A stretch of DNA of 64,000 nt from Paraburkholderia aromaticivorans (GCF_012689525.1 NZ_CP051514.1:186001-250000), one strand, 5' to 3'; counted from the first letter of the stretch, positions 1-8,335 are shown. Numbers and translations are program-made. The notes: generated from the letters alone by a model not told the origin.

Positions 1-155
1 CAAAATCCGGACCTGGGTCGAGTTCCTTCGGGAAGAATTGCCGTCGGTACTCGCCGGGGACCAGGCTGAACTGGGCACGCTGCCACACGATCACGCCCTG
101 TCTGTCTGCGGATTCGAGTAATCGGGTTGTGTCGCGACAGGGCGACCTGGTCGAA
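1..155 (-). CDS. Possible 3'-partial reading frame at the left edge
   Basis: On the minus strand one frame stays open from about 155 to the window edge and reads RLLESADRQGVIVWQRAQ, then a LVPGEYRR stretch and a proline/acidic tail. The residue make-up looks coding, but no start or stop is visible and I do not recognise the family. It ends close to the inverted-repeat-like start of an IS6 remnant at 201, so it may be a gene cut by that element. Confidence 0.25.
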
Positions 156-200
156 CGATAGCAATTTGGCGAGCACTGCTTACATCCACGGCGGTTTGCT

Positions 201-697
201 GGTTCTGTTGCAATAACGGGGGGCTGGTATGCTGCGGGACCTCACGTAACGATGCGGGCGACTGCGAGAGCACTAAATCAGGCGGTAGCCAAAGTGCTGA
301 AGCGGTTGCACTATCCGCTCGAGATAGTGTTGGTGTGCGTGCGTTGGTATGTGGCTTGCCCGCAGAGCATCTCATGGAGATGATGGCCGAACGCGGGATT
401 GCGGTCGATCATTCGACCGTGCACCGGTGGTGCCGTCAAACTACAGCGTACGGCTTCCGGACGTTTCGAACGACGGAAATTGCGCTACGTCACGGCATTA
501 GGCAAGTTGCCCGATCCTCCGGCTACCCACACTTTTTACTGACGAACCGAGATTTTAGATGTGCCCGCATCTTGTTGAGCAGCATTGAACCAATGCATAT
601 GATCGCCAAGGGGAAGATGAAAGGCGCAGGCAAACTCCAGCCATCTGCCGCTCAGCAACTCTACTTGCTGGCGACATAAGCAATCCTGACCAAATCG
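201..697 (+). pseudogene. IS6-family transposase remnant, frameshifted and internally deleted
   Basis: The remnant begins with an IS6-type end (GGTTCTGTTGCA at 201). An ATG at 252 opens a frame with the IS6 zinc-finger/HTH region (LKRLHYPLEIVLVCVRWY). It then jumps by one frame near 345-358 to the typical AEHLMEMMAERGIAVDHSTV stretch and HRW motif. The DDE catalytic core is missing: a short unrelated junction leads straight to the C-terminal signature (FRCARILLSSIEPMHMIAKG), which stops at 679. No matching right inverted repeat was found. The element therefore cannot be active on its own. Confidence 0.8.
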
Positions 698-722
698 CTG
701 TCGTTCGCCAAATCATCTATCG

Positions 723-905
723 CGACACAACCTCGTATCGCGCGGCCGCGCCCGCTACGCCGTCGAGGGCGCGCTGTTCAAGCGGCCCGGCATAGCGAAC
801 TGCTTCACCGAAGTCGTCATCGCGACCCGGGCCTTCGACCGCTCCGCTGCAACGCGGGAAGTCCTGCGCACGGCCGCCGACACACAGCATGCCGGCGTGG
901 CCTGA
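723..905 (+). pseudogene. C-terminal stump of an unrecognised gene
   Basis: A frame open from the IS6 debris to a TGA at 903-905 reads RYAVEGALFKRPGIANCFTE, then a VVIATRAFDRSAAT stretch and ends TQHAGVA. Codon use is GC-rich and coding-like, and a terminator-like hairpin overlaps the stop codon. There is no start: the 5' part seems to have been lost when the upstream IS6 element decayed. I do not recognise the family. Confidence 0.45.
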
Positions 906-919
906 CCGGCCGTTTTTTT
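891..919 (+). terminator. Rho-independent terminator candidate
   Basis: GCCGG pairs with CCGGC over a short loop and is followed by CG and seven T residues (913-919). It overlaps the stop codon of the stump ending at 905, as expected for its original terminator. Confidence 0.55.
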
Positions 920-1086
920 CTGTCCGAGGGTGCCGTTGCGCCGGGTCGCCCGACTTCCCGGCGCTACAGATAGCGGCCTTCCGAGGAGCTTTTACGACCA
1001 AACGCGTGACGGTTCATGGTCACGCCGCCGAACCGTTCCATGCGTCTCGGCACAGCCGTCCGCACCTGTACCCCGCCATACACCCT

Positions 1087-1285
1087 ATGCGCAAACTATT
1101 CCACGCCTGGTTTTTCGTTCTTCTCGCTCTTGGCGCCTCGCCCATCTTTGCCGCAGCAGCGCAAGCCGCGCCCGCGTCGTCGGCGTCCGGCGCCCGAGTT
1201 ACGCTGACGCCGGAGCAGGCCCGCCAAGCGCTCGTCGTCCTCAATGACCGGAAGCACCGCGCGCGAGTCACCCATACGCTGCAAG
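1087..1285 (+). pseudogene. N-terminal fragment of an MscS-type mechanosensitive channel gene
   Basis: An ATG at 1087 starts a signal-peptide-like segment (MRKLFHAWFFVLLALGASP followed by an Ala-rich cleavage region) and then LTPEQARQALVVLND. This is the start of periplasmic-domain MscS-family channels as I remember them from Burkholderia. Only about 66 residues remain. At 1286 the frame runs directly into the terminal inverted repeat of an IS6 element, so the channel domain is gone. The break is exactly at the IS end, so this is insertion or IS-mediated deletion rather than gradual decay. The MscS label rests on memory of the N-terminus only. Confidence 0.6.
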
Positions 1286-2116
1286 GGCTTTGTCAAGTTG
1301 ACGGCTGTAGACAATTTTTTGGTTAAAGCGTAGTTATACTTATTAAATAACTTTATGAGATGCGGTAGTGACAGTCCACCCATGCCACGTGACGAAGCGT
1401 TCCTGGAGTACGGCACGATGACATGCCGCGTTCATCCGATGTCTGGGCAGCGCGAAGTGCTGCCGGATCGGGCCAAAGCATGAGAGAAACGCTTGCGTGC
1501 GACGCGCGTCGCGAAAGCCGCACATCTGGCGTTCGCGCCTGCGGGTCGGCTGGTGGCTGTTCTCGGCACGGTTGTTCACACGTGCAGCCGCCTTGACGAA
1601 AACGTGCTTCACATGAGCGAGCTCAGGAATGTCAGCCTTCGCCGCCGATAGCTGCGCAGCTGGTCGGTCAAGATCTTGCGCGGCACCGGGTTTGGACGCA
1701 GCACCCGCCGGAAGAAGCGATTTGCCGCGGCCTTATCGCGCCGCTTTTGCACCAGCACATCGAGCTCAGCACCGTGCTCGTCGACCGCTCGCCACAACAG
1801 ATACGGCTCGCCGCGCAGCGTCACGAACATCTCGTCCAGATGCCATATGCTGCCCGGCCTGGGCCGCGCCGCTTTGGCGCACCGGGCGAATCCAGCACCG
1901 AATTTGTCGCACCAGCGACGGATCGTTTCGTACGTGACCACCACGCCCCGCTCGAGCAACAACTCCTCGACGTCGCGCAGGCTCAGGCTAAACCGGAAAT
2001 ACCACCGAACCGCGTAGCTGATGACGACGGCGGGGAAGCGGTGACCGTGATAAAGCGATTTCGTTTTTTCCATCACTTCATTCTACCGCCGCATCCCCCA
2101 TCAACCTGACAGTGCC
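1286..2116 (-). mobile_element. IS6-family insertion sequence with both terminal inverted repeats
   Basis: The ends are GGCTTTGTCAAGTTGAC (1286-1302) and the reverse complement of 2100-2116, GGCACTGTCAGGTTGAT, matching at 13 of 17 positions. The roughly 830-bp length suits IS6. No 8-bp target duplication is visible, consistent with adjacent deletion: the left flank is an MscS stump and the right flank runs into an IS630 within 30 bp. The single transposase gene has one frameshift. Confidence 0.8.
1343..2076 (-). pseudogene. IS6-family transposase, single frameshift
   Basis: The first frame (2076 to 1609) holds the HTH region (SLSLRDVEELLLERGVVVTY), the first catalytic Asp in SIWHLDEMFVTLRGE and the second in ILTDQLRSY. 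The rest lies in another frame from about 1645 down to 1343 and contains the NNRAENSHQPTRRRER segment with the catalytic Glu. Adding one C after TATC near 1645 restores LRSYPAAKADIPELAHVKHV, so the break is a 1-base deletion. It could be real or a sequencing error; a programmed shift is not usual for IS6. Confidence 0.85.
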
Positions 2117-2146
2117 GTCATGACGCCTGTTTGCAGCACATAGCTA

Positions 2147-3310
2147 GTGATGTGCGTCAAACGGATTGCATCTTATTCAGCTTGGCCCTGGCACGCGTGA
2201 CTTTCGCCAGGATGTCGGATGCCTTTGCCGTCCAGATGAACGGTTTCGGATCACGGTTGTGCTTCTCCACGTACTGTTCGATCGCGCGGACCAATTCAGG
2301 TACCGAGCGGAAGGCCGCACGTCGCAACTGGTTCTCTGACAAGTCACGGAAGAAGCGTTCGACCATGTTGAGCCAAGAGGCACTGGTGGGGGTGAAATGC
2401 ATGTGGAAGCGCGGGTGCTTGGCCAGCCACGCCTTTATCTCGGGGTGCTTATGGGTGGCGTAATTGTCGGCGATCAAATGCAACTCCTTGTTCTTGGGTG
2501 TGTGGCGATCGATCTTGCGCAAGAAACTCAGCCACTCCTGATGACGATGTTTCGTCTGGCACTGGCCAATGACACTTCCATCGAGTGTGTTCATCGCGGC
2601 AAACAGCGTCGTCACACCATGGCGCTTGTAATCATGCGTCATCGTTTGAGCGCGACCTCGCTTCAGCGGCAAGCCCGGCTGAGTCCGGTCAAGCGCCTGG
2701 ATCTGGGACTTCTCGTCGCAACTGAAGACCAAGGCGTGCTCCGGGGGATCGAGATACAGCCCGACGATGGCCTCGAGTTTCTCGGCAAAGCGCTTGTCGT
2801 TCGACACCTTGAAGCTCTCTACCCGATGCGGCTTGAGGCCGTACGCCTGCCAGATGCGCCGCACGCTCGCTTCACTGATACCGGCCACCGCTGCCATGCT
2901 GCGCGTACTCCAATGCGTCGCGTTATCCGGCCGCTGCTGCGTCGTCAGCGCTACGATGGACTTTACCTTGCGCGCGGAGATCTTCGGCTTGCGCCCGGGC
3001 CGCGTCTCATCGTGCTCGATCCCAGTCACACCATCAGCGATAAAGCGACCGCGCCAGCGTGCCACCGTGCCTCGCCAGATACCAAGGTCCGCACCGATCT
3101 CTTTGTCCGTCTTGCCTTGCGCCGCGAGCAATATCATCTTGGCACGCTCGGCCAGTCGAACCGGAATCGTTCGCCCAGTCGCCCACGTCTCCAACTGTTT
3201 ACGTTGTGCTTCGCTCAGTTCAACTTTCGCCGCGATTCTCATGGGTTCTCCTCTATGTAAAGGCGACTTGCGAATCGCCGTTAAGTTGCATTATTTATGA
3301 CGCATATCAC
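2147..3310 (-). mobile_element. Intact IS630-family insertion sequence
   Basis: Nearly identical inverted ends start GTGATGTGCGTCA (2147 inward) and GTGATATGCGTCA (3310 inward, reverse complement). Each is flanked by TA (2145-2146 and 3311-3312), the dinucleotide that IS630/mariner elements duplicate on insertion. The element holds one complete transposase gene. It lies about 30 bp from the right end of the neighbouring IS6 element. Confidence 0.88.
2157..3242 (-). CDS. IS630-family transposase
   Basis: A 361-residue DDE transposase that cuts and rejoins the ends of its element at TA targets. The N-terminal third is a winged-helix/HTH DNA-binding region (KTDKEIGADLGIWRGTVARW and GISEASVRRIWQAYGLKPHR). 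The catalytic residues appear as FSCDEKSQIQALDRTQPG (first Asp), HLIADNYATHKHP (second Asp) and SASWLNMVERFF (Glu). The length is normal for a single-ORF IS630 transposase, there is no frameshift, and the gene fills the element between its repeats. It is probably functional. Expression from adjacent promoters is possible but no promoter was identified. Confidence 0.93.
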   Translation of the reverse strand: MRIAAKVELSEAQRKQLETWATGRTIPVRLAERAKMILLAAQGKTDKEIGADLGIWRGTVARWRGRFIADGVTGIEHDETRPGRKPKISARKVKSIVALTTQQRPDNATHWSTRSMAAVAGISEASVRRIWQAYGLKPHRVESFKVSNDKRFAEKLEAIVGLYLDPPEHALVFSCDEKSQIQALDRTQPGLPLKRGRAQTMTHDYKRHGVTTLFAAMNTLDGSVIGQCQTKHRHQEWLSFLRKIDRHTPKNKELHLIADNYATHKHPEIKAWLAKHPRFHMHFTPTSASWLNMVERFFRDLSENQLRRAAFRSVPELVRAIEQYVEKHNRDPKPFIWTAKASDILAKVTRARAKLNKMQSV

Positions 3311-3363
3311 TAGAAAAGGGGGGCGGCGCATTGTCTCCAGACGATTCTGCTGGTCAGCGGATG

Positions 3364-3389
3364 AAAAAAAGCCCGTCCACCGGACGGGC
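3364..3389 (-). terminator. Rho-independent terminator on the minus strand
   Basis: Read on the minus strand, GCCCGTCC and GGACGGGC form a perfect stem around a 3-base loop, followed by seven T residues. It lies about 250 bp beyond the porin stop codon and is the first strong terminator for that transcript. Confidence 0.8.
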
Positions 3390-3642
3390 CCAAGTACTGC
3401 ATGGAGTTGCTCGAGAAAGTCGCGTCGGCGGAAGTGTCAGCGGACACCCGCTCCGCATTCACCGCGCCATGACCGCCGTTTCGTCTTGGACCCGCGACGG
3501 GAGTCCAGACACCTCTGGACCCGACCTTCGAATCAGGCTGTAGCGGTCATGCCCGGATGAGTTTGCGCCGACGGGTACTTTGCTGGTGCGCGCTGCGCTT
3601 GTGCCCAGATACAGGGCCAAGCCTCTTCTGCGTCAGGCTTCG

Positions 3643-4767
3643 TTAGAAGCGGGTCAGCATACCAACCGCACCCATGACCTGATTGCCTGTCGATGAAGCG
3701 CCGCCTGCGTTGTACATGTTTGCGACGTTCCTGTTGCCCGTTGCATGCTGGTACATGGCTTCGGCATACAGTTCCGTGCGCCTGGACAGCGAGTAACGCG
3801 CAATCGCGTTGACCTGATTCCACTTCGGATCGGCGCCATACGTGGTTGCACCGCTCAGATGTGCATCCGTGTAGGCATACGAAACGCCGAGCATGAGCGC
3901 TGGCGTGAGTGCGTACTTGCCGTTGAGTTCATAGTTGTCAAAACGGGCACCCCCATTTTTCAGCCCGAACGCGTTCGTATCCTGATACTGGCTATGCGTG
4001 TAGACAAAGCCGACCGTCGCGGGGCCGAAGCTGTAGTTCACGCCCGCACCTGCCGTACGCTGCACATCCGACGTCAGGCCGCCTTTGAACTCGGTCGGGT
4101 CGGCGGCGCCCGTGGTATTCGGATTCGAAGCGCCCGAGCCGTTGATCTGCAGGTACGCGGCAGCCACGTTCAACCCGCCGAACTTGTAGCTGGCGCCCGC
4201 GCTGTACGCACGATCGACCGCAAAGCCGGTCTGGGTATTGCTGAACGCATACATTCCACCAGCCTTGAAGCCGGCATAGTCGACGGTCGTGAACTTCACC
4301 GAGTTATTGAAGCGAACGCTATGTTGCAGGTTGTCGTTGTCATACGGGTGCGCGAAACCCGAGTCGCCAAACGTGCCCGCCGTGGCCGACAGCGGCGAGA
4401 CGAAATCGACCAGGTCGTCATACTGGCGGCCCAGCGTCACGGTGCCGAAATTGTTGCTGCTCAGGCCAACGTATGCCTGACGGCCAAACATCCGGCCGCC
4501 CTGGCCGAGCGTGCCGTTATTGACGTTGAAACCGTTCTCGAGCACGAAGATTGCCTTCAGGCCACCGCCGAGATCTTCCGAACCGCGCAGACCAAACCGG
4601 CTGCCGCTGATGTTGCCGCTCGCCAGTGCGACCCGAGCGCTTCCGCCAACGTTATTCGTGTACGTGATGCCAGCGTCGACGAGGCCGTACAGCGTGACCG
4701 AACTCTGTGCATGGGCGGCCGATGCGGCAAGCGCGGATACGGCGAGGGCGATGGAGATCTTTTTCAT
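3643..4767 (-). CDS. General outer-membrane porin (OmpC/Gram-negative porin family)
   Basis: A 374-residue trimeric beta-barrel porin for passive uptake of small hydrophilic solutes. The chosen start gives the signal peptide MKKISIALAVSALAASAAHA, cleaved before QSSVTLYGLVDAG, the hallmark N-terminus of Burkholderiales porins. A longer open frame upstream is not used because it would bury this signal. Further family marks are GSRFGLRGSEDLGGGLKAIF, FGRQAYVGLSSNNFGTVTLG and the C-terminal Phe (GAVGMLTRF) needed for barrel assembly. It is transcribed divergently from pstS over a 465-bp gap. The substrate cannot be read from the sequence, although the pstS neighbour makes an anion-nutrient role worth considering. 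Confidence 0.93.
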   Translation of the reverse strand: MKKISIALAVSALAASAAHAQSSVTLYGLVDAGITYTNNVGGSARVALASGNISGSRFGLRGSEDLGGGLKAIFVLENGFNVNNGTLGQGGRMFGRQAYVGLSSNNFGTVTLGRQYDDLVDFVSPLSATAGTFGDSGFAHPYDNDNLQHSVRFNNSVKFTTVDYAGFKAGGMYAFSNTQTGFAVDRAYSAGASYKFGGLNVAAAYLQINGSGASNPNTTGAADPTEFKGGLTSDVQRTAGAGVNYSFGPATVGFVYTHSQYQDTNAFGLKNGGARFDNYELNGKYALTPALMLGVSYAYTDAHLSGATTYGADPKWNQVNAIARYSLSRRTELYAEAMYQHATGNRNVANMYNAGGASSTGNQVMGAVGMLTRF

Positions 4768-5232
4768 GAATTTTTTACTCTGGCTTTTGATGCAACACGG
4801 GTTGGAAACGGCGTGAGTATAGGAACGCGCGCCGTCAAACAAACCCTTTCCGCCAGGTGTAAATCCATTACGATAACTGAAACAATTTGTCACAAACTCG
4901 AAACAATCAAGGCGCAACGCCGCCTGGCGGGGCTCGCAGAGCAAGCCGATCCCTTGCGTTCCGAAGCACACGTGGTATTGGCGCAACGACAACCGTTCCC
5001 GTGGCTCACATGACCCTGGAGGTGGACTGGCATCAGGCCCAGTGGACATGACGTAATGGGGCGACTCGAAGAGATGCGCGTGGGCGAAGAACGCCTCTGG
5101 TGTCTCATGGTGCGATCCATGGTTTTCGCTGCCCATCTACTTACTGCCGGATGGGGAAGTCACAAAAACATCACATCCTGCCCTTAAGGTGCAGACCGCC
5201 ACAGGCATTCAAAACACATAAGGAATCTGGAT
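4768..5232. promoter_or_regulatory. Divergent porin/pstS intergenic region
   Basis: This 465-bp gap separates the two divergent genes and should hold both promoters. The porin-proximal half has AT-rich tracts. I see no coding frame. A tentative PHO box near 5157 is listed separately. Confidence 0.4.
5157..5174 (+). promoter_or_regulatory. Tentative PHO box upstream of pstS
   Basis: AAGTCAC, AAAA, ACATCAC form two TCAC half sites with the 11-bp period of a PhoB site (consensus CTGTCAT, 4 bp, CTGTCAT). The match is partial, with the GTC core in one half only. It lies about 60 bp before the pstS start, where phosphate-starvation control would be expected. Confidence 0.35.
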
Positions 5233-6258
5233 ATGAAGCTCAAGCAACTCGCCGTTGCTCTGTGCGCACTTTGCGCCGCCGCCGCCCATGCCGCCGATAT
5301 CACCGGCGCAGGCAGCACCTTTGCAGCGCCGATCTACACGAAGTGGGCTGACTCTTATCAGAAGTCCGGCGGCGGCAAGGTTAACTATCAGGGCATCGGT
5401 TCGTCGGGCGGTGTGAAGCAGATCGTCGCGAAGACCGTCGATTTTGCTGGCACGGACGCACCGCTGAAGGACGACGAACTCGCGAAGGAGGGCCTGTTCC
5501 AGTTCCCGACTGTGGTCGGCGGCATCGTGCCCGTCATCAATGTACCGGGCGTGAAGGCCGGTGAACTGACGCTGTCGGGCGAAGTGCTCGGCGACATCTA
5601 CCTGGGCAAGATCAGGAAGTGGAACGATCGGGCGATTGTCGCGCTCAACCCGAAGGTCAGGCTGCCGGATACCGACATCGCCGTGGTGCGCCGCGCCGAC
5701 GGTTCGGGCACCAGCTTCGTCTGGACCAACTATCTGTCGAAGGTGAACCCGGACTGGAAATCGAAGGTCGGTGAGGGTGCAACGGTGAGCTGGCCGACGG
5801 GCACGGGCGGCAAGGGCAACGACGGTGTCGCCGCCTTCGTGCAGCGTCTGCCGGGCGCGATCGGCTACGTCGAGTGGGCATACGCCAGGCAGAACCACAT
5901 GACCTACGTCGACCTGAAGAATTCGACGGGTAGGGTGGTCGAGCCGAAAACGGAAACGTTCAAGGCCGCAACTGCTGGCGCAGACTGGTCGAAGTCGTTC
6001 TACCAGATCCTGACGAACGAGCCGGGCAAGACCGCATGGCCGATCGTCGCCGCGACGTTCGTGCTGGTGCACACGACGCAGGACAAAGCACCGCAAGGCA
6101 CCGAAACGCTGAAGTTCTTCGACTGGGCGTTCAGGAACGGCACGCAGGCAGCGAACGAACTGGATTACATCTCGCTGCCGGAATCGGTCGTGGCGGAAAT
6201 CCGCACGCAGTGGAAGGCGAAGGTGAAGGACGCATCGGGTAAGTCGGTGGCCGAATAA
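5233..6258 (+). CDS. pstS: Periplasmic phosphate-binding protein PstS (solitary copy)
   Basis: A 341-residue substrate-binding protein of the high-affinity phosphate ABC transporter. The signal peptide [20 protein letters not shown] is followed by [18 protein letters not shown], the typical PstS start carrying phosphate-contacting residues. Other contacts appear in [17 protein letters not shown] and RADGSGTSF. Length and motifs are normal. A good ribosome site (AAGGAA, 5221-5226) lies 6 bp before the ATG. Unusually, no pstC, pstA, pstB or phoU follows; the next gene is on the other strand. It is probably a second pstS that serves a transporter encoded elsewhere or acts as a stand-alone phosphate scavenger. 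Confidence 0.95.
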   Translation: MKLKQLAVALCALCAAAAHAADITGAGSTFAAPIYTKWADSYQKSGGGKVNYQGIGSSGGVKQIVAKTVDFAGTDAPLKDDELAKEGLFQFPTVVGGIVPVINVPGVKAGELTLSGEVLGDIYLGKIRKWNDRAIVALNPKVRLPDTDIAVVRRADGSGTSFVWTNYLSKVNPDWKSKVGEGATVSWPTGTGGKGNDGVAAFVQRLPGAIGYVEWAYARQNHMTYVDLKNSTGRVVEPKTETFKAATAGADWSKSFYQILTNEPGKTAWPIVAATFVLVHTTQDKAPQGTETLKFFDWAFRNGTQAANELDYISLPESVVAEIRTQWKAKVKDASGKSVAE

Positions 6259-6401
6259 GGCATGCAACCATAAGGCGACGCTGCTGAGACTGGCTATCCG
6301 GGTGACAAGCGCCCGGATGCGTTCCGGCCGCGCGGATAAATGCTGATATCGCCGTCTATGGATGCGCCAGTGCTTTTTGCACAGGCGGCGTCAGACCAGA
6401 G

Positions 6402-6668
6402 TCAGAGATCCCCGGCCGAGAGGGTTAACCGTTCGCCGCTGCGCGGAAGTGCTTTGTGCCCGACGGCATGCAGAATTTTTCGCTTGCCAAGCTCGAAAGC
6501 AAGCATCAGTTGTTTTGCGGTCTCGTCGGCTGCGCCGAGCTGTTCGCAAACCGCCCTGGAAGGGAGCGCAAAGGCACAATATCCCCAGCCGAACCCATAG
6601 ACCGAGAAAAATAGTGTCGAGTCGGCGGAAAGGATGGGTGCCGTCAGGTTCGTGCTGAGCTGATCCAT
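6402..6668 (-). CDS. Small hypothetical protein, weakly DUF1488-like
   Basis: An 88-residue cytoplasmic protein beginning MDQLSTNLTAPILSADSTLF. The second half (AVCEQLGAADETAKQLMLAF, then KRKILHAVGHKAL) resembles the C-terminal part of DUF1488-type small proteins of Burkholderiales, in which a conserved AF...I.A element follows a short beta region. That likeness is from memory and is weak. There is no signal peptide or membrane segment. It converges with pstS. The function is unknown. Confidence 0.5.
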   Translation of the reverse strand: MDQLSTNLTAPILSADSTLFFSVYGFGWGYCAFALPSRAVCEQLGAADETAKQLMLAFELGKRKILHAVGHKALPRSGERLTLSAGDL

Positions 6669-6985
6669 TCAAGATCGTTTTTCTGACAGATGGCATAGGG
6701 TTTTATTCTCTCACAGCGAGCTGAAACCCAGCCCTCCCGGCGGCATACGCCGGTTACGACCGTCGAGGTACGGCCATAGCGGGCCGCTCGCGCGCTCGCA
6801 AGGACATTCAAACGTTGGCTCCCCCAACTGCGGACTTCTGTGAAGCGCATCGCGGTGGCGAGCGTTCACCATGATCGCCTCGTCAAGTCGAGTCAGTGAG
6901 CAAATTCACCACCCTAAGCGTGACCGCGTGTCCGATCTGGCTGGGGCAAGTCCAGGACGTTATTTTCACCAATGTGCGCGTGAAG

Positions 6986-7005
6986 CACCGTCCTTCAGGG
7001 CGGTG
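6986..7005 (+). other. Hairpin upstream of tnpB
   Basis: CACCGTCCTTCAGGGCGGTG folds as CACCG...CGGTG with an internal CC...GG pair. Similar hairpins often sit at the 5' side of IS200/IS605-group tnpB genes. It may mark the left end of this element, but no tnpA is present. Confidence 0.35.
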
Positions 7006-7057
7006 AGGTAGAGCGCGTCGTGCGAAGCACGACTTGCCTTTTCGTATTGATCTGGTA

Positions 7058-7073
7058 CTGTATATCCGTACAG
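7058..7073 (+). promoter_or_regulatory. LexA (SOS) box before tnpB
   Basis: CTGTATATCCGTACAG has the obligatory CTG-N10-CAG spacing and agrees with the enterobacterial LexA consensus CTGTATATATATACAG at 13 of 16 positions. It ends 10 bp before the tnpB ATG, so bound LexA would cover the promoter or ribosome site. SOS control of tnpB is an inference from the site and its placement. Confidence 0.6.
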
Positions 7074-7083
7074 CCAAACCGGA

Positions 7084-8202
7084 ATGAGTCGACCCGTGAC
7101 ACGTTGCAAGGATCCAGTTCGAGTTCTGCGCATAAGAATCAAGGACAGGCATGCTTCGTCGCTTGCCGGGATGGCGCGGGCTGTGAACTTTGTCTGGAAC
7201 TATTGCAATGACCTGTCGCTCCAGATCTTTCGCCGCGAGCGGCGCTTTGCCTCTGGCATTGAGCTCCAGCGTTATCTGAACGGGGCCTCGAAAGAAGGCC
7301 TGGCGGTCGGCTCGGCCGTGTTTCAGCAGATCGCCGAAGAGTACGCGACGCGCCGCAAACAGCACCGCAAGGTCAAGCTTCGATGGCGTCGCTCGGCCGG
7401 CGCGCGACGCTCGCTGGGATGGATTCCATTCAAAGCCCGCTCGGTCGTATGGCGCCATGGTCAGGCCCACTTTCAGGGCCTGCATCCTGGCGTCTGGGAC
7501 AGCTATGGCCTCGCCGGCTATGAGTTCGGCGCCGGTTGCATCTCCGAGGACAGCCGCGGTCGCTGGTATCTGAACGTGACGGTCAAGGTGAAGTCTGCCC
7601 GGCCCAATGAAGCCAACCTGGATCTGGGAATCGACCTCGGGCTCAAGACCTTTGCCGGCTTCTCGGACGAACGTCTTCCCAATGTCGACGCGCAGCGCTT
7701 CTACCGCGACCTCGAGCCCGCGCTCGCCACTGCCCAGCGAGCACGCAGGAAGAGCCGGGTGAAGGCGATCCACGCCCGGATCGCGAACCGCAGGAAGGAC
7801 TTTCTGCATCAACCCAGCAGCCGGCTCGCTCGCGAGTACGGTGCAATCTTTGTCGGCAACGTGAATGCTTCGGCCCTCGCGAAAGGACAGCACAGCAAGT
7901 CTGTGCTCGACGCGGGCTGGTCGACGTTCCGGACCATGCTTCGGTACAAGTGCGATGACGCAGGCGTATGGTTCGATGAAGTCGATGAAGCGTTTTCTAC
8001 CCAGACCTGTTCGTGCTGCGCGAGCCGCACGGGGCCGAAAGGTGTCGCAGGTCTTGGAATAAGAGAGTGGAAATGCATCCATTGTGAAACGACACATGAT
8101 CGTGATCGCAATGCTGCCCGCAACATTCTCGCGGTCGGACGTGACCGCCTCGCAGGAGGAATCCCCGCCCTTTCCGCGCAAGCGGCAGTCGGTCACGACT
8201 GA
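7084..8202 (+). CDS. tnpB: TnpB-type (IS605 OrfB/IS1341) RNA-guided nuclease homologue with altered RuvC-II
   Basis: A 372-residue TnpB-family protein, the ancestor group of Cas12 nucleases. The N-terminal WED/REC-like part (about 1-170) is followed by RuvC-I (LGIDLGLKTF, Asp184), a positively charged helix (about 215-240), a four-Cys zinc ribbon (TCSCC, then CIHC, residues 309-334) and RuvC-III (HDRDRNAARNIL). The usual RuvC-II glutamate is absent: the strand reads AIFVGNVNAS with Gly258. A glutamate does occur just before the ribbon (VDEAFSTQ, Glu302), where other TnpBs mostly have Pro. Either catalysis uses that residue or the protein is nuclease-dead. No tnpA is present. The gene is followed at once by a strong hairpin and an IS1111-like element, and preceded by a LexA-like box. 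Confidence 0.9.
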   Translation: MSRPVTRCKDPVRVLRIRIKDRHASSLAGMARAVNFVWNYCNDLSLQIFRRERRFASGIELQRYLNGASKEGLAVGSAVFQQIAEEYATRRKQHRKVKLRWRRSAGARRSLGWIPFKARSVVWRHGQAHFQGLHPGVWDSYGLAGYEFGAGCISEDSRGRWYLNVTVKVKSARPNEANLDLGIDLGLKTFAGFSDERLPNVDAQRFYRDLEPALATAQRARRKSRVKAIHARIANRRKDFLHQPSSRLAREYGAIFVGNVNASALAKGQHSKSVLDAGWSTFRTMLRYKCDDAGVWFDEVDEAFSTQTCSCCASRTGPKGVAGLGIREWKCIHCETTHDRDRNAARNILAVGRDRLAGGIPALSAQAAVGHD

Positions 8203-8210
8203 GGGCGGGG
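8163..8210 (+). ncRNA. Candidate right-end hairpin of the tnpB element (omega-RNA scaffold end)
   Basis: CCCCGCCC (8163-8170) pairs perfectly with GGGCGGGG (8203-8210), enclosing a smaller GC-rich hairpin. It overlaps the tnpB 3' end and stop codon. In TnpB systems the guide RNA comes from the 3' end of tnpB plus the right end, and its guide is whatever follows the element. Here that would be AGATGGTATGAACACC, which runs into the neighbouring IS1111-like element. The role is inferred from structure and position. Confidence 0.5.
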
Positions 8211-8335
8211 AGATGGTATGAACACCTCCCTCCCCTCGGGGAAGTGCCAGGGCCGAAAGGGGCTCTCGCTTGACCGATGGCATCGATGTGCCAAAGTGAA
8301 AGTTCCACGAGTCACTTGAGGTAAGGAGAGCCCAA

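Noticed and set aside
3745..5013. A 422-codon open frame antisense to the porin gene
   Set aside because: It is the GC-rich shadow of the porin. The porin strand has a signal peptide, family motifs and a terminal Phe; the antisense frame has none.
5209..6267. A 352-codon open frame antisense to pstS
   Set aside because: Antisense shadow of a clear pstS with normal length and motifs.
6883..8283. A 466-codon open frame antisense to tnpB
   Set aside because: It spans the whole tnpB gene in antisense and shows no protein family features; a high-GC artefact.
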